Part shown: in pieces, positions 16,445 to 25,547 of the stretch
Position numbering within the stretch: the stretch's first letter is position 1
How the letters are laid out: the number at the start of each line of letters is the position of its first letter
From: Nitrososphaerota archaeon
Lineage (GTDB): Archaea; Thermoproteota; Nitrososphaeria; Nitrososphaerales; UBA183
DNA length: 64,000 nucleotides
NCBI GenBank assembly: GCA_029785685.1
Contig: JAFLZE010000002.1
Location: 1 to 64,000 of the forward strand
Direction of reading: 5' to 3'
Position numbers and translations under genes: made by a program
Notes under the pieces: model-generated
Seen by the model: only the letters and a program-made list of their open reading frames with translations
Told to the model about the DNA's origin: nothing
Database searches by the model: none

Positions 16445-17968
16445 GTGGATTTGGAGGGAGGGCGACCAACCGTCGCCAACAGTGCGAGCGCTCGGAAGGA
16501 AGACCAACGGTCCGCAAGGGTTCTTACTGGCCATCCGGTTCTCGACAGCATACTGAACGTCTACGAAGGGACGTCGATACTGATGCTGGACGAGACGTAT
16601 TCTGAGGCCAGAAACGTCATGCAACTCATCGCAGAACAGTACAATTCAGGGCTGAAGTTCACAGAGATAACTGACAGGGCGTCCCTAGCCAATACTGAGC
16701 ATGTGGAGGTGTTGACCGGAGAGTCGCTGGCTGACAAGGTGGTCAGGGTGAACGCGATACGAAGGAAGCATAGGGACGAGGTGATTATCCACTCCTATCT
16801 GCCTTCCCTGTTGATCAGCCAGTCTCAGGAAAACGTCCTGAAATATGTGGATTCTTGGAAGAACGCAGCAAAGGAGTTCGGAACGGTCGAAGTATACCTG
16901 ATGCCGTCCAACTCGTTCAAGGATGCGGAACGGAAAATGATTGCCATCTTGGACTGCAGGATTGAGTTCAGCGTCTCCAGAAAAGAGGAGCGGATGGTCA
17001 AGAACTTCGTAGTATCCGGCTGCTGTAGGCCTGAGTTCAACCTCAGGGAGTTCGAGTACCTGGTGGAAGATGGAAGACTACTCATCAAGTGGGACGGGCA
17101 ACTCACCGACAGGCCGTCTATTGTATCCGAGGACCTCGTAGAAACCAGGTTCGTGGAACTGAAGGAAAAGCCTGCGACGTTCATCCTCAGGAAGGGGTTC
17201 AACGCATCTCGCGGGGGCATCTCCGTGGTGGACTACGCCTTAGTCTCCCAGTTGGAAGGAAGGTCCCTTGAGGAGGCGGTCCAGCTCTACCCGGAGAAGG
17301 CGAAAGAGCTGCTGCAGCAGTTCGCACGCTGGGAACAAGCCGGAGTCGTCGAGTTTGACCGGGACTACGCGAGAAACAACAAGCCAGTAGAAGACATGGA
17401 ACCAGATGGATATTCCCCCCTCAACTTCTTTCGCCTGCTCTTGCCTGACAGGATAGTGGCGTGGAGCTACCAGCTGGGGACGCAATCAGTTCCCCTCCAG
17501 TACTTCGCGGCCAACAGGGACGCCTTCGCTATAGTGATTGATATGCTGATGGAGCGCTCGGGAATTAAGAACAAGCAAGAGTACCTGAAGTCGATGTACG
17601 AGGTTGAGAAGTCGGTGTTTGAGATGAGCGCAAGGAAGGCAGCCTTGGCGGAGGTCCCGCGACATCACGAATCCACCGCAGCGGCGGCCGCCAAGAAGTA
17701 CATCCCGAAGGTGGTGCGGGTGGCTCTCCTGAGCGCATTCATACTCAGGTCTAACGTAAAGAGAATCACGGGCAGCGAATACCATGTCGTTGTCGAAGAC
17801 TGCTATCTTTGCAAAGACCACGAGTCCAAGGACCCCATGTGCGCGAGCATATCTGGTGCACTCGAAGGGATATCGGGGACGGTGTTCAAGCTCAAGGCGA
17901 CCTGTGAAGAGGTCAGATGCCGTGCGACGGGGGACAGCGATTGTGAGTTCAGGCTCAAGCTTTCCTGA
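16445..17968 (+). CDS. Degenerate KaiC-like domain fused to C-terminal V4R sensor domain
   Basis: A 507-residue protein. Residues about 20-250 resemble KaiC-type sensory domains but lack a Walker A loop (EGTSILMLDETYSEAR stands there). A helical middle follows. Residues about 430-505 are a V4R domain with conserved cysteines (DCYLCKD, CASISG, CEEVRC, DCEF), a small-molecule or metal-binding fold. The TTG start is about 26 bases after GTTAAAC (16411-16417), so it is leaderless and transcribed divergently from the winged-helix gene. A ligand sensor working with the neighbouring KaiC ATPase is the likely role. Confidence 0.8.
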   Translation: MDLEGGRPTVANSASARKEDQRSARVLTGHPVLDSILNVYEGTSILMLDETYSEARNVMQLIAEQYNSGLKFTEITDRASLANTEHVEVLTGESLADKVVRVNAIRRKHRDEVIIHSYLPSLLISQSQENVLKYVDSWKNAAKEFGTVEVYLMPSNSFKDAERKMIAILDCRIEFSVSRKEERMVKNFVVSGCCRPEFNLREFEYLVEDGRLLIKWDGQLTDRPSIVSEDLVETRFVELKEKPATFILRKGFNASRGGISVVDYALVSQLEGRSLEEAVQLYPEKAKELLQQFARWEQAGVVEFDRDYARNNKPVEDMEPDGYSPLNFFRLLLPDRIVAWSYQLGTQSVPLQYFAANRDAFAIVIDMLMERSGIKNKQEYLKSMYEVEKSVFEMSARKAALAEVPRHHESTAAAAAKKYIPKVVRVALLSAFILRSNVKRITGSEYHVVVEDCYLCKDHESKDPMCASISGALEGISGTVFKLKATCEEVRCRATGDSDCEFRLKLS

Positions 17969-18010
17969 CTCCGAAAAGTGCATAAGCTGATATTGGCCTG
18001 AGGTCTTGAG

Positions 18011-19264
18011 TTGCACAAGCTCGCTCACCTGGCAGACGCTCACCTTGGAGCGCACAGGGAACCGCGCCTCCAGAAGCTTGAGTTGCAGACCTTCGACTCG
18101 GCGATGAAGAAGTGCGTTGAACTTGGTGTGGATTTCGTCCTCATTTCCGGGGATTTATTCCACGTGGGCATCCCAGACCTGGGAGTCGTAGACGCCGCAC
18201 TCAGGAGCATGGTCGAGGTACAGCGGCACGGGATTCCAATCTATGCCATATATGGGAGCCATGACTATACCCCTAACGGCACTTCAATCATTGACATACT
18301 CAACACGGTTGGAGTCCTCACCAATGTGTTCAAGCCGACCTTCTACGGCGACAGCCTCAGACTGGGAGTTACTGTCGACGAGAAGACAGGGGCAAAGATA
18401 GCTGGCATCTCGGCGCGAAAGATAGGCCTCGAGAGCCGGTACTTCGAGGCACTTGACAGAGGGGCGCTGGAGGCCGAGCGGGGGTTCAAGATATTCGCGT
18501 TTCACAGTGGACTGACTGAGCTGAAACCAGAGCATCTAAGCGCCATGGAGACGGTGGAATCCTCCATGCTCCCAAAGGGGTTCGATTATTATGCGGGGGG
18601 GCACATCCACGAAAGAGGCGAGTTTACACTGCCGGGGATGGGGAACATAGTCTTCCCCGGCCCGCTGTTCACAGGCTACGGACATGACCTCGAAGCTACA
18701 GCGAAGGGGGAGATGCGCGGATTCTATGTGGTGGAGTTCGACGAGCACGTAAGAAGCAAGACGTTCATACCGATGAAATCGTTCGAGAGCGTATTCAGAG
18801 AGTACGATTTGACGGGGCGTAACGCCCCCGACGCAGGGTCTATGATAGAGGAAGACTTCAGGGGCGTGGACGTATCCGGTAAGCTGGTAGTCATCAAAGC
18901 CTTCGGCGAGATAGCCGGGGGGAGAGTATCAGAGGTGGGATTGGCCGATCTGCGCGCTAGCCTTTCCGAGCGGGGAGCTACCCACGTCTACCTCAACAGG
19001 AGCGGCCTGAAGTCTAAGGAGACTACGGGCTCTATCTTCTCCGGAGAAGAGCCTTCTTCCATCGAGAGGAAACTCTTCGAAGGTGAGGTGGGCAAGATCC
19101 AAGTGACTGAAGGGCACCTTCAGGGGGGGCGTGGCGTAGAAGTTGCCGTCGAATTGCTCAGGCTCTGGCGGCAGGCGCCCAAGCTTGGAGAAACGAAGAA
19201 AGATTACACCGGGAGGATGGTAAGGGATGGGGTTCAGGCGCTGGAGAAGAAGGAAGCAAGTTGA
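18011..19264 (+). CDS. mre11: DNA double-strand break repair nuclease Mre11
   Basis: A 417-residue nuclease of the Mre11-Rad50 complex. The phosphoesterase motifs are in order: LADAHLG, SGDLFH, YGSHDYT, FHSGL and GGHIHE. The C-terminal third would hold the capping and Rad50-binding parts. The start is TTG at 18011 with a TATA-like GCATAAG about 30 bases upstream. The stop overlaps the rad50 TTG start by four bases, giving equal co-expression. Confidence 0.95.
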   Translation: MHKLAHLADAHLGAHREPRLQKLELQTFDSAMKKCVELGVDFVLISGDLFHVGIPDLGVVDAALRSMVEVQRHGIPIYAIYGSHDYTPNGTSIIDILNTVGVLTNVFKPTFYGDSLRLGVTVDEKTGAKIAGISARKIGLESRYFEALDRGALEAERGFKIFAFHSGLTELKPEHLSAMETVESSMLPKGFDYYAGGHIHERGEFTLPGMGNIVFPGPLFTGYGHDLEATAKGEMRGFYVVEFDEHVRSKTFIPMKSFESVFREYDLTGRNAPDAGSMIEEDFRGVDVSGKLVVIKAFGEIAGGRVSEVGLADLRASLSERGATHVYLNRSGLKSKETTGSIFSGEEPSSIERKLFEGEVGKIQVTEGHLQGGRGVEVAVELLRLWRQAPKLGETKKDYTGRMVRDGVQALEKKEAS

Positions 19265-21285
19265 TAGTCAAAGAGCTCGAGCTCACGAACATCAGAAGCC
19301 ACGCACACTCTCTGATCAAGTTCCCCCTCGGCAGGACCTTGTTGGAAGGAGACATAGGCTCGGGAAAATCTAGCGTCTTGATGGGTATCGAGTTTGCCCT
19401 CTTCGGCCTGGGATCTGGCTCTGGCAGCTCGGTCCTGAGCCTGGGGAAGGATAGCGGCGAGGTGAGGATGGCCTTCGAGGTCGACGGATCGGAGTACCAG
19501 GTCACGAGAAGACTCCAGAGGAAGGCAGGGAAGGTCCAGCAGATTGACGGGGAGCTGAAGACCCCCAGCGAGACACTTCTGTTGTCGCCGAGCGAACTGA
19601 AGGAGAGGGTGCTCGAGACACTGGAGTTCAACGAGGCTCCGGACCCCAAGGCCCAGAGCTGGATCTATCGCTACGCAGTCTACACCCCCCAGGAGGAGAT
19701 GAAGAGCATCTTGGCGCTCGTTCCGGAGCAGAGGCTCCAGATACTGAGGCGGGCATTCAGGGTCGAAGACTACAAGATTGCCGTCACTAATGCGGACGAA
19801 GCAGTAAGGAGCATTAGAGGAGAGGCACAGAAACAGGACGGCATAGCCACAGGCATGGAGGAACTCCGTTCGCAGGTGCAGAGGCTGCAAGTGGATGAGC
19901 AGAAGCACAGGGCTGAGCTGACCAAGTTGGAGGACATGGAGACGGCTCAGGAGGAACAGGTGCGCCGTCTAAAGGTGGAGCGGGAAGACTTGCAGAAGCG
20001 CGAGGTCAGCCTTCAGAACACCAAGGCTGAAACGGAGTACTACGAACGGCTCGGAACTGATGCCGCTAAGGATGCGAATGAGTTGGGCGACGAAATCACC
20101 GGACTGAACGGAAGCCTCAGAGAGCTAGAAGCCGCTCTAGCCCGGGCCGATGTCGAGCGACCCTCCTCAGTCAATACCCTCTCCGAACTGAAGAGGCGAG
20201 AGAAGACACTCGAGGCGAAGGCGAAGAAGCTCATCGAGCTCAAGGCTGCCACCGAAGCTAAGCTCTTAGACTACGAGTCAATAATGAAGAACGGCGTCTG
20301 CCCTGTCTGCGATCGGGCGGCTGAGGCCCACGACTTCGAAGGCAAGAGGGCGAGGAAGGATGCGGAGAAGAATCACCTGGCCGAGGAGCTAGCATCGCTC
20401 GATGGAGAGGCCGAAGCTCTGAAAGTGAAGATTGAGCAGGGGGAATCCTACAAGGAGGCGGTGAAGGAAGCGGCCCATCAGCGGATGGAAAGGTCGAAGT
20501 TGAAGGCTGAGATTGAGAAGAAGGAGCAGTCTAAACGCAAGTTCGAAAAGAGGGCTGCCTTCGCAAAAAACACCCTCCAGCGGCTTGGAAAACAGCTAGG
20601 GGAACTGAGTGGGCTCGCCAAGGAAAAGGAGACGACCGACAAGAAGCTGACCGGAGCGGAGGAGAGCCTGAGGACAACCCGGGATAAGCTCGCTAGGACC
20701 AGGGGCCTACTCGAGTCGGTCCAGAAGAGGCAGACGGAGATTGCTATCGAAATAGTCGCCAAAGAAGAGGCATTTAACAAGAGCAAGAGGCTCAGAGAGC
20801 GAGAAATCTGGCTAGAGGACTACTTCGTCCCCACCGTCAGGGTCATCGAGAAGTCGGTACTGGCCACCATCAACCAAGAGTTCGACTCGCTGTTCAAGAG
20901 GTGGTTTGGCATGCTCGTAAGCGGACCAGACAAGGAGGTCAGTGTGGACGAAGACTTCACCCCAGTGGTTACGCAGGGAGGGTACGAGCAGGACGTGCGA
21001 TACCTGAGCGGAGGCGAGAGGACGAGCGTCGCGCTCGCCTACCGCCTCGCGCTGAACGTTCTCTCCCAGAGAGCGTCAATTGGGATGAAATCCAACCTCC
21101 TGATACTCGACGAGCCCACAGACGGGTTCAGCAGAGAACAACTGGGGATGGTGAGGGAGGTCCTCGACGATGTGGGTTGCCCGCAGGTCATAGTCGTGTC
21201 GCACGACAAGGAACTCGAGAGTTTCGCCGATCAGATCTTCAGGGTAGAAAAGTCTGGGAGCGAGTCTGCTGTCAGGGTCCCCTAG
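19261..21285 (+). CDS. rad50: DNA double-strand break repair ATPase Rad50
   Basis: A 674-residue SMC-like ATPase. Walker A GDIGSGKSS is near residue 35, a long coiled coil surrounds the zinc hook CPVC near residue 347, the ABC signature YLSGGERTS is near 580, and Walker B is LLILDEPTDG. The arms are short compared with the roughly 850-900 residues common in archaeal Rad50, but all functional motifs are present. Translationally coupled to mre11. Confidence 0.95.
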   Translation: MIVKELELTNIRSHAHSLIKFPLGRTLLEGDIGSGKSSVLMGIEFALFGLGSGSGSSVLSLGKDSGEVRMAFEVDGSEYQVTRRLQRKAGKVQQIDGELKTPSETLLLSPSELKERVLETLEFNEAPDPKAQSWIYRYAVYTPQEEMKSILALVPEQRLQILRRAFRVEDYKIAVTNADEAVRSIRGEAQKQDGIATGMEELRSQVQRLQVDEQKHRAELTKLEDMETAQEEQVRRLKVEREDLQKREVSLQNTKAETEYYERLGTDAAKDANELGDEITGLNGSLRELEAALARADVERPSSVNTLSELKRREKTLEAKAKKLIELKAATEAKLLDYESIMKNGVCPVCDRAAEAHDFEGKRARKDAEKNHLAEELASLDGEAEALKVKIEQGESYKEAVKEAAHQRMERSKLKAEIEKKEQSKRKFEKRAAFAKNTLQRLGKQLGELSGLAKEKETTDKKLTGAEESLRTTRDKLARTRGLLESVQKRQTEIAIEIVAKEEAFNKSKRLREREIWLEDYFVPTVRVIEKSVLATINQEFDSLFKRWFGMLVSGPDKEVSVDEDFTPVVTQGGYEQDVRYLSGGERTSVALAYRLALNVLSQRASIGMKSNLLILDEPTDGFSREQLGMVREVLDDVGCPQVIVVSHDKELESFADQIFRVEKSGSESAVRVP

Positions 21286-21337
21286 GCGCCTACCGAGGCC
21301 GCGCCGAGTTTAAGAGGCAAATCCCCCCGGTCGAATC

Positions 21338-22654
21338 GTGCCCCGGCGTATCACCTGGCTCTCGAATGTGATGGCTGCCTCGGTCACCGGGCTCGAGGAG
21401 GAGGCGGCCAGGTCCATCGAAGTCGTGGAAACCCCGCCAGCGTGGATGTGCCTCGCGTGCCGTGGGTCCAAGCTCCTTTGTGGCAAGCCGAGATGCCCCG
21501 TCATAGTGAAAGCCCAGGCAATGGCGAAACTGAGTCCGTCCCTGGCCACTAACGAAATAGCAGGTTCCTCCCCTCCCGGGGTCTTCGTAGGAAGACTCGG
21601 ATATCCGAAGGTGTCCATAGGACCCATGGTCCCCCCGAGTTTTGGAGACACCTCCGTCCTGGACACGCCGGAGGAGTGGCTGGGCAGGCCGATAGACCAG
21701 ATAGTCGACTACAGATACTCCCTTGTCAGAGGGAACTCCAAGGCGAGCGTCGAGGACGCGCGCGACCCTGGGCGAATTCTCTCCTCCCTCCAGGAGCTCG
21801 CGATGGCGGCCAGGCCTGTGGACACAGAGCTGAAGCTCACGAAGGCGCCGAGACGCATGTTGACCTTGAGCGAAGACGCACAACCCTACGGCCCCTCTGG
21901 ACCCCTCGACAAGTTCAGGATTGACAACCCTTCTGTCGATAGGAGGGTACAGACAGCGTACTATGATAGAGACCTTGGGGCTGCCGGCGCGGTAGGTGAG
22001 TTGTACAGGAAGGGCGTGCTGGTCACAAGAATCCAGAAGGCATTCTCCCTGGGCATGTTCGGCATCGGTGCGAGGAGGAGAATTGTGCCCACTAGGTGGA
22101 GCATCACAGCCGTTGACAGCTCCATCAGCCTTGAGCTCATCGAGAAGCTAAAGCGGTACCCAACCATCGACGAGTATCGGGTATACAGTTTCGCGGTCTA
22201 CGACAACCAGTACGTAGCCATATTGATGCCGGAACCCTGGAGATTCGAGTGGATCGAAGCCTGGTTCCCAAACACCACGTGGAACCAGTTCACCAGTGAG
22301 CCGTATATGATTGGCGATTACGAAGAATACTTCGGGAGGACAAAGTACGCCCGAGTAGGAGGATGTTACTACTCCACCAGGCTAGCTGTGGGAGAAGCGC
22401 TGGAGAGGGAGAGGAGGCAGGCAGCGGCGATCGTCCTGCGCGAGACTTACCCAGGATTCATCATACCGCTGGGCGTATGGAATGTGAGAGAGAGCATAAG
22501 GACGCTCTTCAGGCAGCAGTTCCAGAAGCATGATACGTTCAGGGGTGCGATGGACTCTGCGCTGTCGAAGATGAGAATTTCGAAGGCCAGATGGAGGAGG
22601 GAAAGCGTGCTGATTTCTAGAGAGCTGACTCAGACGAAAATCAGCGCGTACTGA
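21338..22654 (+). CDS. nreA: Nre family DNA repair protein
   Basis: A 438-residue archaeal repair protein. The N-terminal zinc motif CLACRGSKLLCGKPRCP (residues about 38-54) is diagnostic. FVGRLGYPKVSIGPMVPP and the later RRIVPTRWSITAVDS match the conserved domains. Nre proteins bind PCNA by a C-terminal PIP box; here the last residues are QTKISAY, a shortened PIP-like end. Leaderless GTG at 21338, about 26 bases after GTTTAAG (21305-21311), so it has its own promoter next to rad50. Confidence 0.92.
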   Translation: MPRRITWLSNVMAASVTGLEEEAARSIEVVETPPAWMCLACRGSKLLCGKPRCPVIVKAQAMAKLSPSLATNEIAGSSPPGVFVGRLGYPKVSIGPMVPPSFGDTSVLDTPEEWLGRPIDQIVDYRYSLVRGNSKASVEDARDPGRILSSLQELAMAARPVDTELKLTKAPRRMLTLSEDAQPYGPSGPLDKFRIDNPSVDRRVQTAYYDRDLGAAGAVGELYRKGVLVTRIQKAFSLGMFGIGARRRIVPTRWSITAVDSSISLELIEKLKRYPTIDEYRVYSFAVYDNQYVAILMPEPWRFEWIEAWFPNTTWNQFTSEPYMIGDYEEYFGRTKYARVGGCYYSTRLAVGEALERERRQAAAIVLRETYPGFIIPLGVWNVRESIRTLFRQQFQKHDTFRGAMDSALSKMRISKARWRRESVLISRELTQTKISAY

Positions 22655-22697
22655 TATCCGTAGAATGTTAAATCTGGGAATGTCGGAGGAGGGTGGT

Positions 22698-23393
22698 TTG
22701 ACCAGGCGGATTTTCTGGGATGACGCATATGTAAGGGAATTCGATGCTGAAGTTGTATCCGTAGACGGGAACAGGGTCGTGCTGGATCAGACGGCTTTCA
22801 ATCCACGGGGAGGAGGGCTGGTATCTGATACCGGGACTCTTGGGGGGTCGAGGGTAGTCGAAGCCGTGAAGGAAGGCGAGGAGATATTTCATGTCCTGGA
22901 AATGGCGTCCGGACTAGCCCCGGGCGACAGGATTCACGGAGTCCTTGACTGGGAGAGGCGCCTCCGAGTCATGCGGATGCACACAAGCGCCCATATACTC
23001 AGTTCGGTGGTCAACAGGGAGACCGGCGCGCTCATCACGGGGAACCAGATTAACCCGGATGGCTCCCGGGTCGACTTTAACATGGAGAACTTTGACAAGG
23101 AGAAGATGTCGTACTACATCGACAGGGTTAACGAGGCGGCGGAGCGGGCACTGGAAGTCAAGTCGTTCTTCATGAGACGGGAGGAAGCGCTGGCCAACCC
23201 GGGTTTCGTCAAGCTCGCCAACGCGATGCCACCTTCGCTGGACGTGCTACGGATCGTCCAGATAGGTGACGTGGACATCCAAGCGGACGGCGGAGTCCAC
23301 GTGAAGAACACCAGAGAGATAGGGAAGGTCGTCGGAGAGAAGACCGAGAACAAGGGCAGGAGCAATAGGCGGCTTTACTTCACAGTAGAGTAG
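22698..23393 (+). CDS. alaX: Alanyl-tRNA editing protein AlaX
   Basis: A 231-residue trans-editing enzyme that hydrolyses Ser-tRNA-Ala (and perhaps Gly-tRNA-Ala). It has FNPRGGGLVSDTG, the zinc motif HTSAH and a late DGGVHVKNTREIG. The residue normally Cys in the late CGGxHV motif is Asp here, while a nearby upstream ligand is not obvious. TTG at 22698 is preferred because GGAGGAGG sits just upstream and the product then begins TRRIFWDDAY. ATG at 22680 or 22665 would also be in frame. Confidence 0.9.
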   Translation: MTRRIFWDDAYVREFDAEVVSVDGNRVVLDQTAFNPRGGGLVSDTGTLGGSRVVEAVKEGEEIFHVLEMASGLAPGDRIHGVLDWERRLRVMRMHTSAHILSSVVNRETGALITGNQINPDGSRVDFNMENFDKEKMSYYIDRVNEAAERALEVKSFFMRREEALANPGFVKLANAMPPSLDVLRIVQIGDVDIQADGGVHVKNTREIGKVVGEKTENKGRSNRRLYFTVE

Positions 23394-23452
23394 CAGGAAT
23401 TCTTTAACCATGCAGAATCGTTCAAAGAAGTCCTGTCGGCCGTACCTCTGTC

Positions 23453-23806
23453 ATGCCTACAAATTGGGAAGAGACTGGGAAGACGAAGGCGCCTATTTTG
23501 AAAGGCATGGGGTCTTACGCGCACCCTGAGAACCTCGCCGAAGTGCACCCCAACTTCGTGAAGGAGGCAAAAGCCCTCGGCAACGAAGGTGGAGTCATCA
23601 GGATTGAGCAGCAAGCAGCCATCCTTCGACGAAGTGACCAAGACCGTCCACTTACACTGTAGGGAGACGGCAAGGAGAGCAAGACGACCATGACCCTCAA
23701 GTCGCGGATGGAACTGAGGCAAAGTACTCAGCGAATAATGGAGATGGGAACGTTGGGCCTCTTCGCGGAAGGGATCCACCAGGGGACGACTCAAGAGGAC
23801 CGTTGA
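23453..23806 (+). pseudogene. Probable decayed gene, broken by frameshifts
   Basis: Three adjoining frames read like one small protein. Frame 1 from ATG 23453 gives HPENLAEVHPNFVKEAKAL and IRIEQQAA. A one-base shift near 23618 continues as SFDEVTKTVHLHCRE. A second shift near 23665 gives KESKTTMTLKSRMELRQS to the stop at 23806. No family is recognised. The 69-residue first frame alone (to 23662) could be an intact short gene, but the protein-like continuation argues for decay. Confidence 0.45.
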
Positions 23807-23963
23807 CGAGGACATGGCCGCCATGGGTGAGCTCTGACTGTCTTTCGACTAGCGCGTCCCCGCGGTCAGGACAGCCTCGAGCATCCAGGAATGCAATTGG
23901 CCCGGTAGACTCCACATCTAGACTTTACAGTAGGTTGTCCGCGCTGGAAGACGTTTTGTGGTC

Positions 23964-24140
23964 TTACCTTCGCCGAGCTACCCACATGGGCATCCGCTTA
24001 GCCGTACAGTTGCCGCAATAGGTCTTCATAGCCCTGCTTCCCTCGTCAAAGATTGTAGTGGAGTGCGACATACACACCAATGCTTGGCATTCCGCGCACG
24101 ATGCAACCGCGTGACCCTTGCATACCGAACATCTTGCCAT
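23964..24140 (-). CDS. Small B-box-like zinc-finger protein
   Basis: A 58-residue protein with CSVC, CAEC, C-x2-H and CGNC, ordered C-x2-C-x7-C-x2-C-x4-C-x2-H-x15-C-x2-C. It resembles a B-box or AN1-like finger. GGGGGTGA lies four bases before the ATG, a good ribosome-binding site. Too short for most gene finders. The partner or function is unknown. Confidence 0.68.
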   Translation of the reverse strand: MARCSVCKGHAVASCAECQALVCMSHSTTIFDEGSRAMKTYCGNCTAKRMPMWVARRR

Positions 24141-24274
24141 TCGTTCACCCCCAATTTCTCTGCGTCCAACTTGCACGGTCCTGGCTTCAGAACAGGAGTT
24201 CCTTTCGAAGCATAGGGCAGACGCAGGCTGGCCGCAAAATCTTCTGACCCTTGACTGGTTAATAAATAGGACGC

Positions 24275-24595
24275 TCAGATTGGGAGCTTGACCTCTCCAG
24301 GAAAGACAGGGATCCCTTCTGCATCCAGCCTCCTGGAAGCCTCTTCCGCCTCCTCTGCGGGAAGCCAGGCACTCATCGCCTTCGAATTTCCTCCGGCGTC
24401 GCAAATCACTAGGGCGGCTGTAGAATTCTTCCCCGGGACAACCTTGTTCATCATCTCCTCTCCGACCGGGGTCCAACCTGGGGCACCGAGCTTCAGGATG
24501 AGCATCGGATAGGATGGGCCGGCGACCTTCTGCAGCGCCGTCAGCGCCCGATTGACCCTCCTTTTCCCCTCTTGGACCGCGGCGAAGTAATCCAC
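24275..24595 (-). CDS. Unrecognised 106-residue soluble protein
   Basis: A mixed alpha/beta protein with an N-terminal helix (EGKRRVNRALTALQKVAG) and a C-terminal helix before IPVFPGEVKLPI. Codon usage and the position three bases after the DMT transporter gene show a real operon partner. No motif was recognised, so no function is offered. Confidence 0.72.
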   Translation of the reverse strand: MDYFAAVQEGKRRVNRALTALQKVAGPSYPMLILKLGAPGWTPVGEEMMNKVVPGKNSTAALVICDAGGNSKAMSAWLPAEEAEEASRRLDAEGIPVFPGEVKLPI

Positions 24596-24598
24596 ATC

Positions 24599-25486
24599 CT
24601 AGCCCCCTAGGCACAGTAGAGTGAAGACACCCAGGAGGGACAGGACCACCCCGATTATCTGATTCGGCTCGAGCCTCTCTTTCAGTATGACGAGCCCATA
24701 GCCAGCGGCCACGGCTCCTCCCATGCCAGATATCGCAGTTACAATCGGGAGGGACCCCCCAGGGGCAGAGATGCCATACGTCAAGGAAAGGAAACCTACA
24801 GCCTCCAGGACGCCCATGGCGATAATCCCTCTTGAGAAGACCCCCTTGGTGGGCCTGGCGTTCTGCTTGAGGGCTGGGGCCAGCGCGAAACCCATCGCTA
24901 TACCCACTATCCGGAGAATCATGACCGGGACTATCAGGCTCACCAACGGAGCAGCGTAACCGACCCCCACATAGACGAAGCCGAAGAACAGAGAAGCAGC
25001 GGCGGCGGGAATGAACCCTGCGGTAAGCCCTGTGGAACCCTTGCCAGCGGTGTATCGCTTTATCTCGGAGAATCGCGTCGAGGTAAGGACCACGCCGATG
25101 ATGATCCCTGCGATAGCGAGGATTTCTATGGACCGCAGAACCGTGCCCAAGAGGAAGATAGAGAGGACTGTTGTGATAGCTGGATAGGTATAGGCGACAG
25201 GCGCGACGACGGAGACGACCCCTTTGTGGAAGGCGCGGTAGAGGAAGCTGAAGGCTACAAAGTTCAAGATTCCTGCGACCACGAGGACGGCCAGGGGACC
25301 AGACGGAGCCCTGAGTCCAGGGCTGATGACCGGAGTGAGGGCGACGAGAACCACGAAAGTCACTATCATTGAGTATACGAGAGTCTTGTAGTAACCCACT
25401 CTTTCAGACTGGCTCCTAGACAGGTAGTCACCAGTCCCCCAGCACAGGGCGGTTACTAGGCCGGTGACGACCGCGAGATTCGGCAA
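24599..25486 (-). CDS. DMT/EamA-family transporter
   Basis: A 295-residue membrane protein with about ten helices arranged as two repeats, the EamA pattern. CWGTGDYLSRS is near the N-terminus and VILKERLEPNQIIGVVLSLLGV near the end is the classic EamA closing helix. It probably exports a small metabolite; the substrate is unknown. Its start is about 30 bases from a TATA box at 25515-25520, which also faces the divergent oxidoreductase gene. Confidence 0.88.
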   Translation of the reverse strand: MPNLAVVTGLVTALCWGTGDYLSRSQSERVGYYKTLVYSMIVTFVVLVALTPVISPGLRAPSGPLAVLVVAGILNFVAFSFLYRAFHKGVVSVVAPVAYTYPAITTVLSIFLLGTVLRSIEILAIAGIIIGVVLTSTRFSEIKRYTAGKGSTGLTAGFIPAAAASLFFGFVYVGVGYAAPLVSLIVPVMILRIVGIAMGFALAPALKQNARPTKGVFSRGIIAMGVLEAVGFLSLTYGISAPGGSLPIVTAISGMGGAVAAGYGLVILKERLEPNQIIGVVLSLLGVFTLLCLGG

Positions 25487-25514
25487 GAGATGCAGACGAG
25501 CCCCGACGGCCCGG

Positions 25515-25520
25515 CTTTAA
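25515..25520. promoter_or_regulatory. Shared TATA box between divergent genes
   Basis: TTTAAG (bottom strand CTTAAA) is central to both directions. It is about 31 bases before TTG 25548 (top) and about 31 before ATG 25486 (bottom), so both leaders would be about five bases. No other TATA-like element lies in the 61-base gap. Confidence 0.55.
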
Positions 25521-25547
25521 GAAGCGCTCGCGGTGTGGTGCCCTCCG

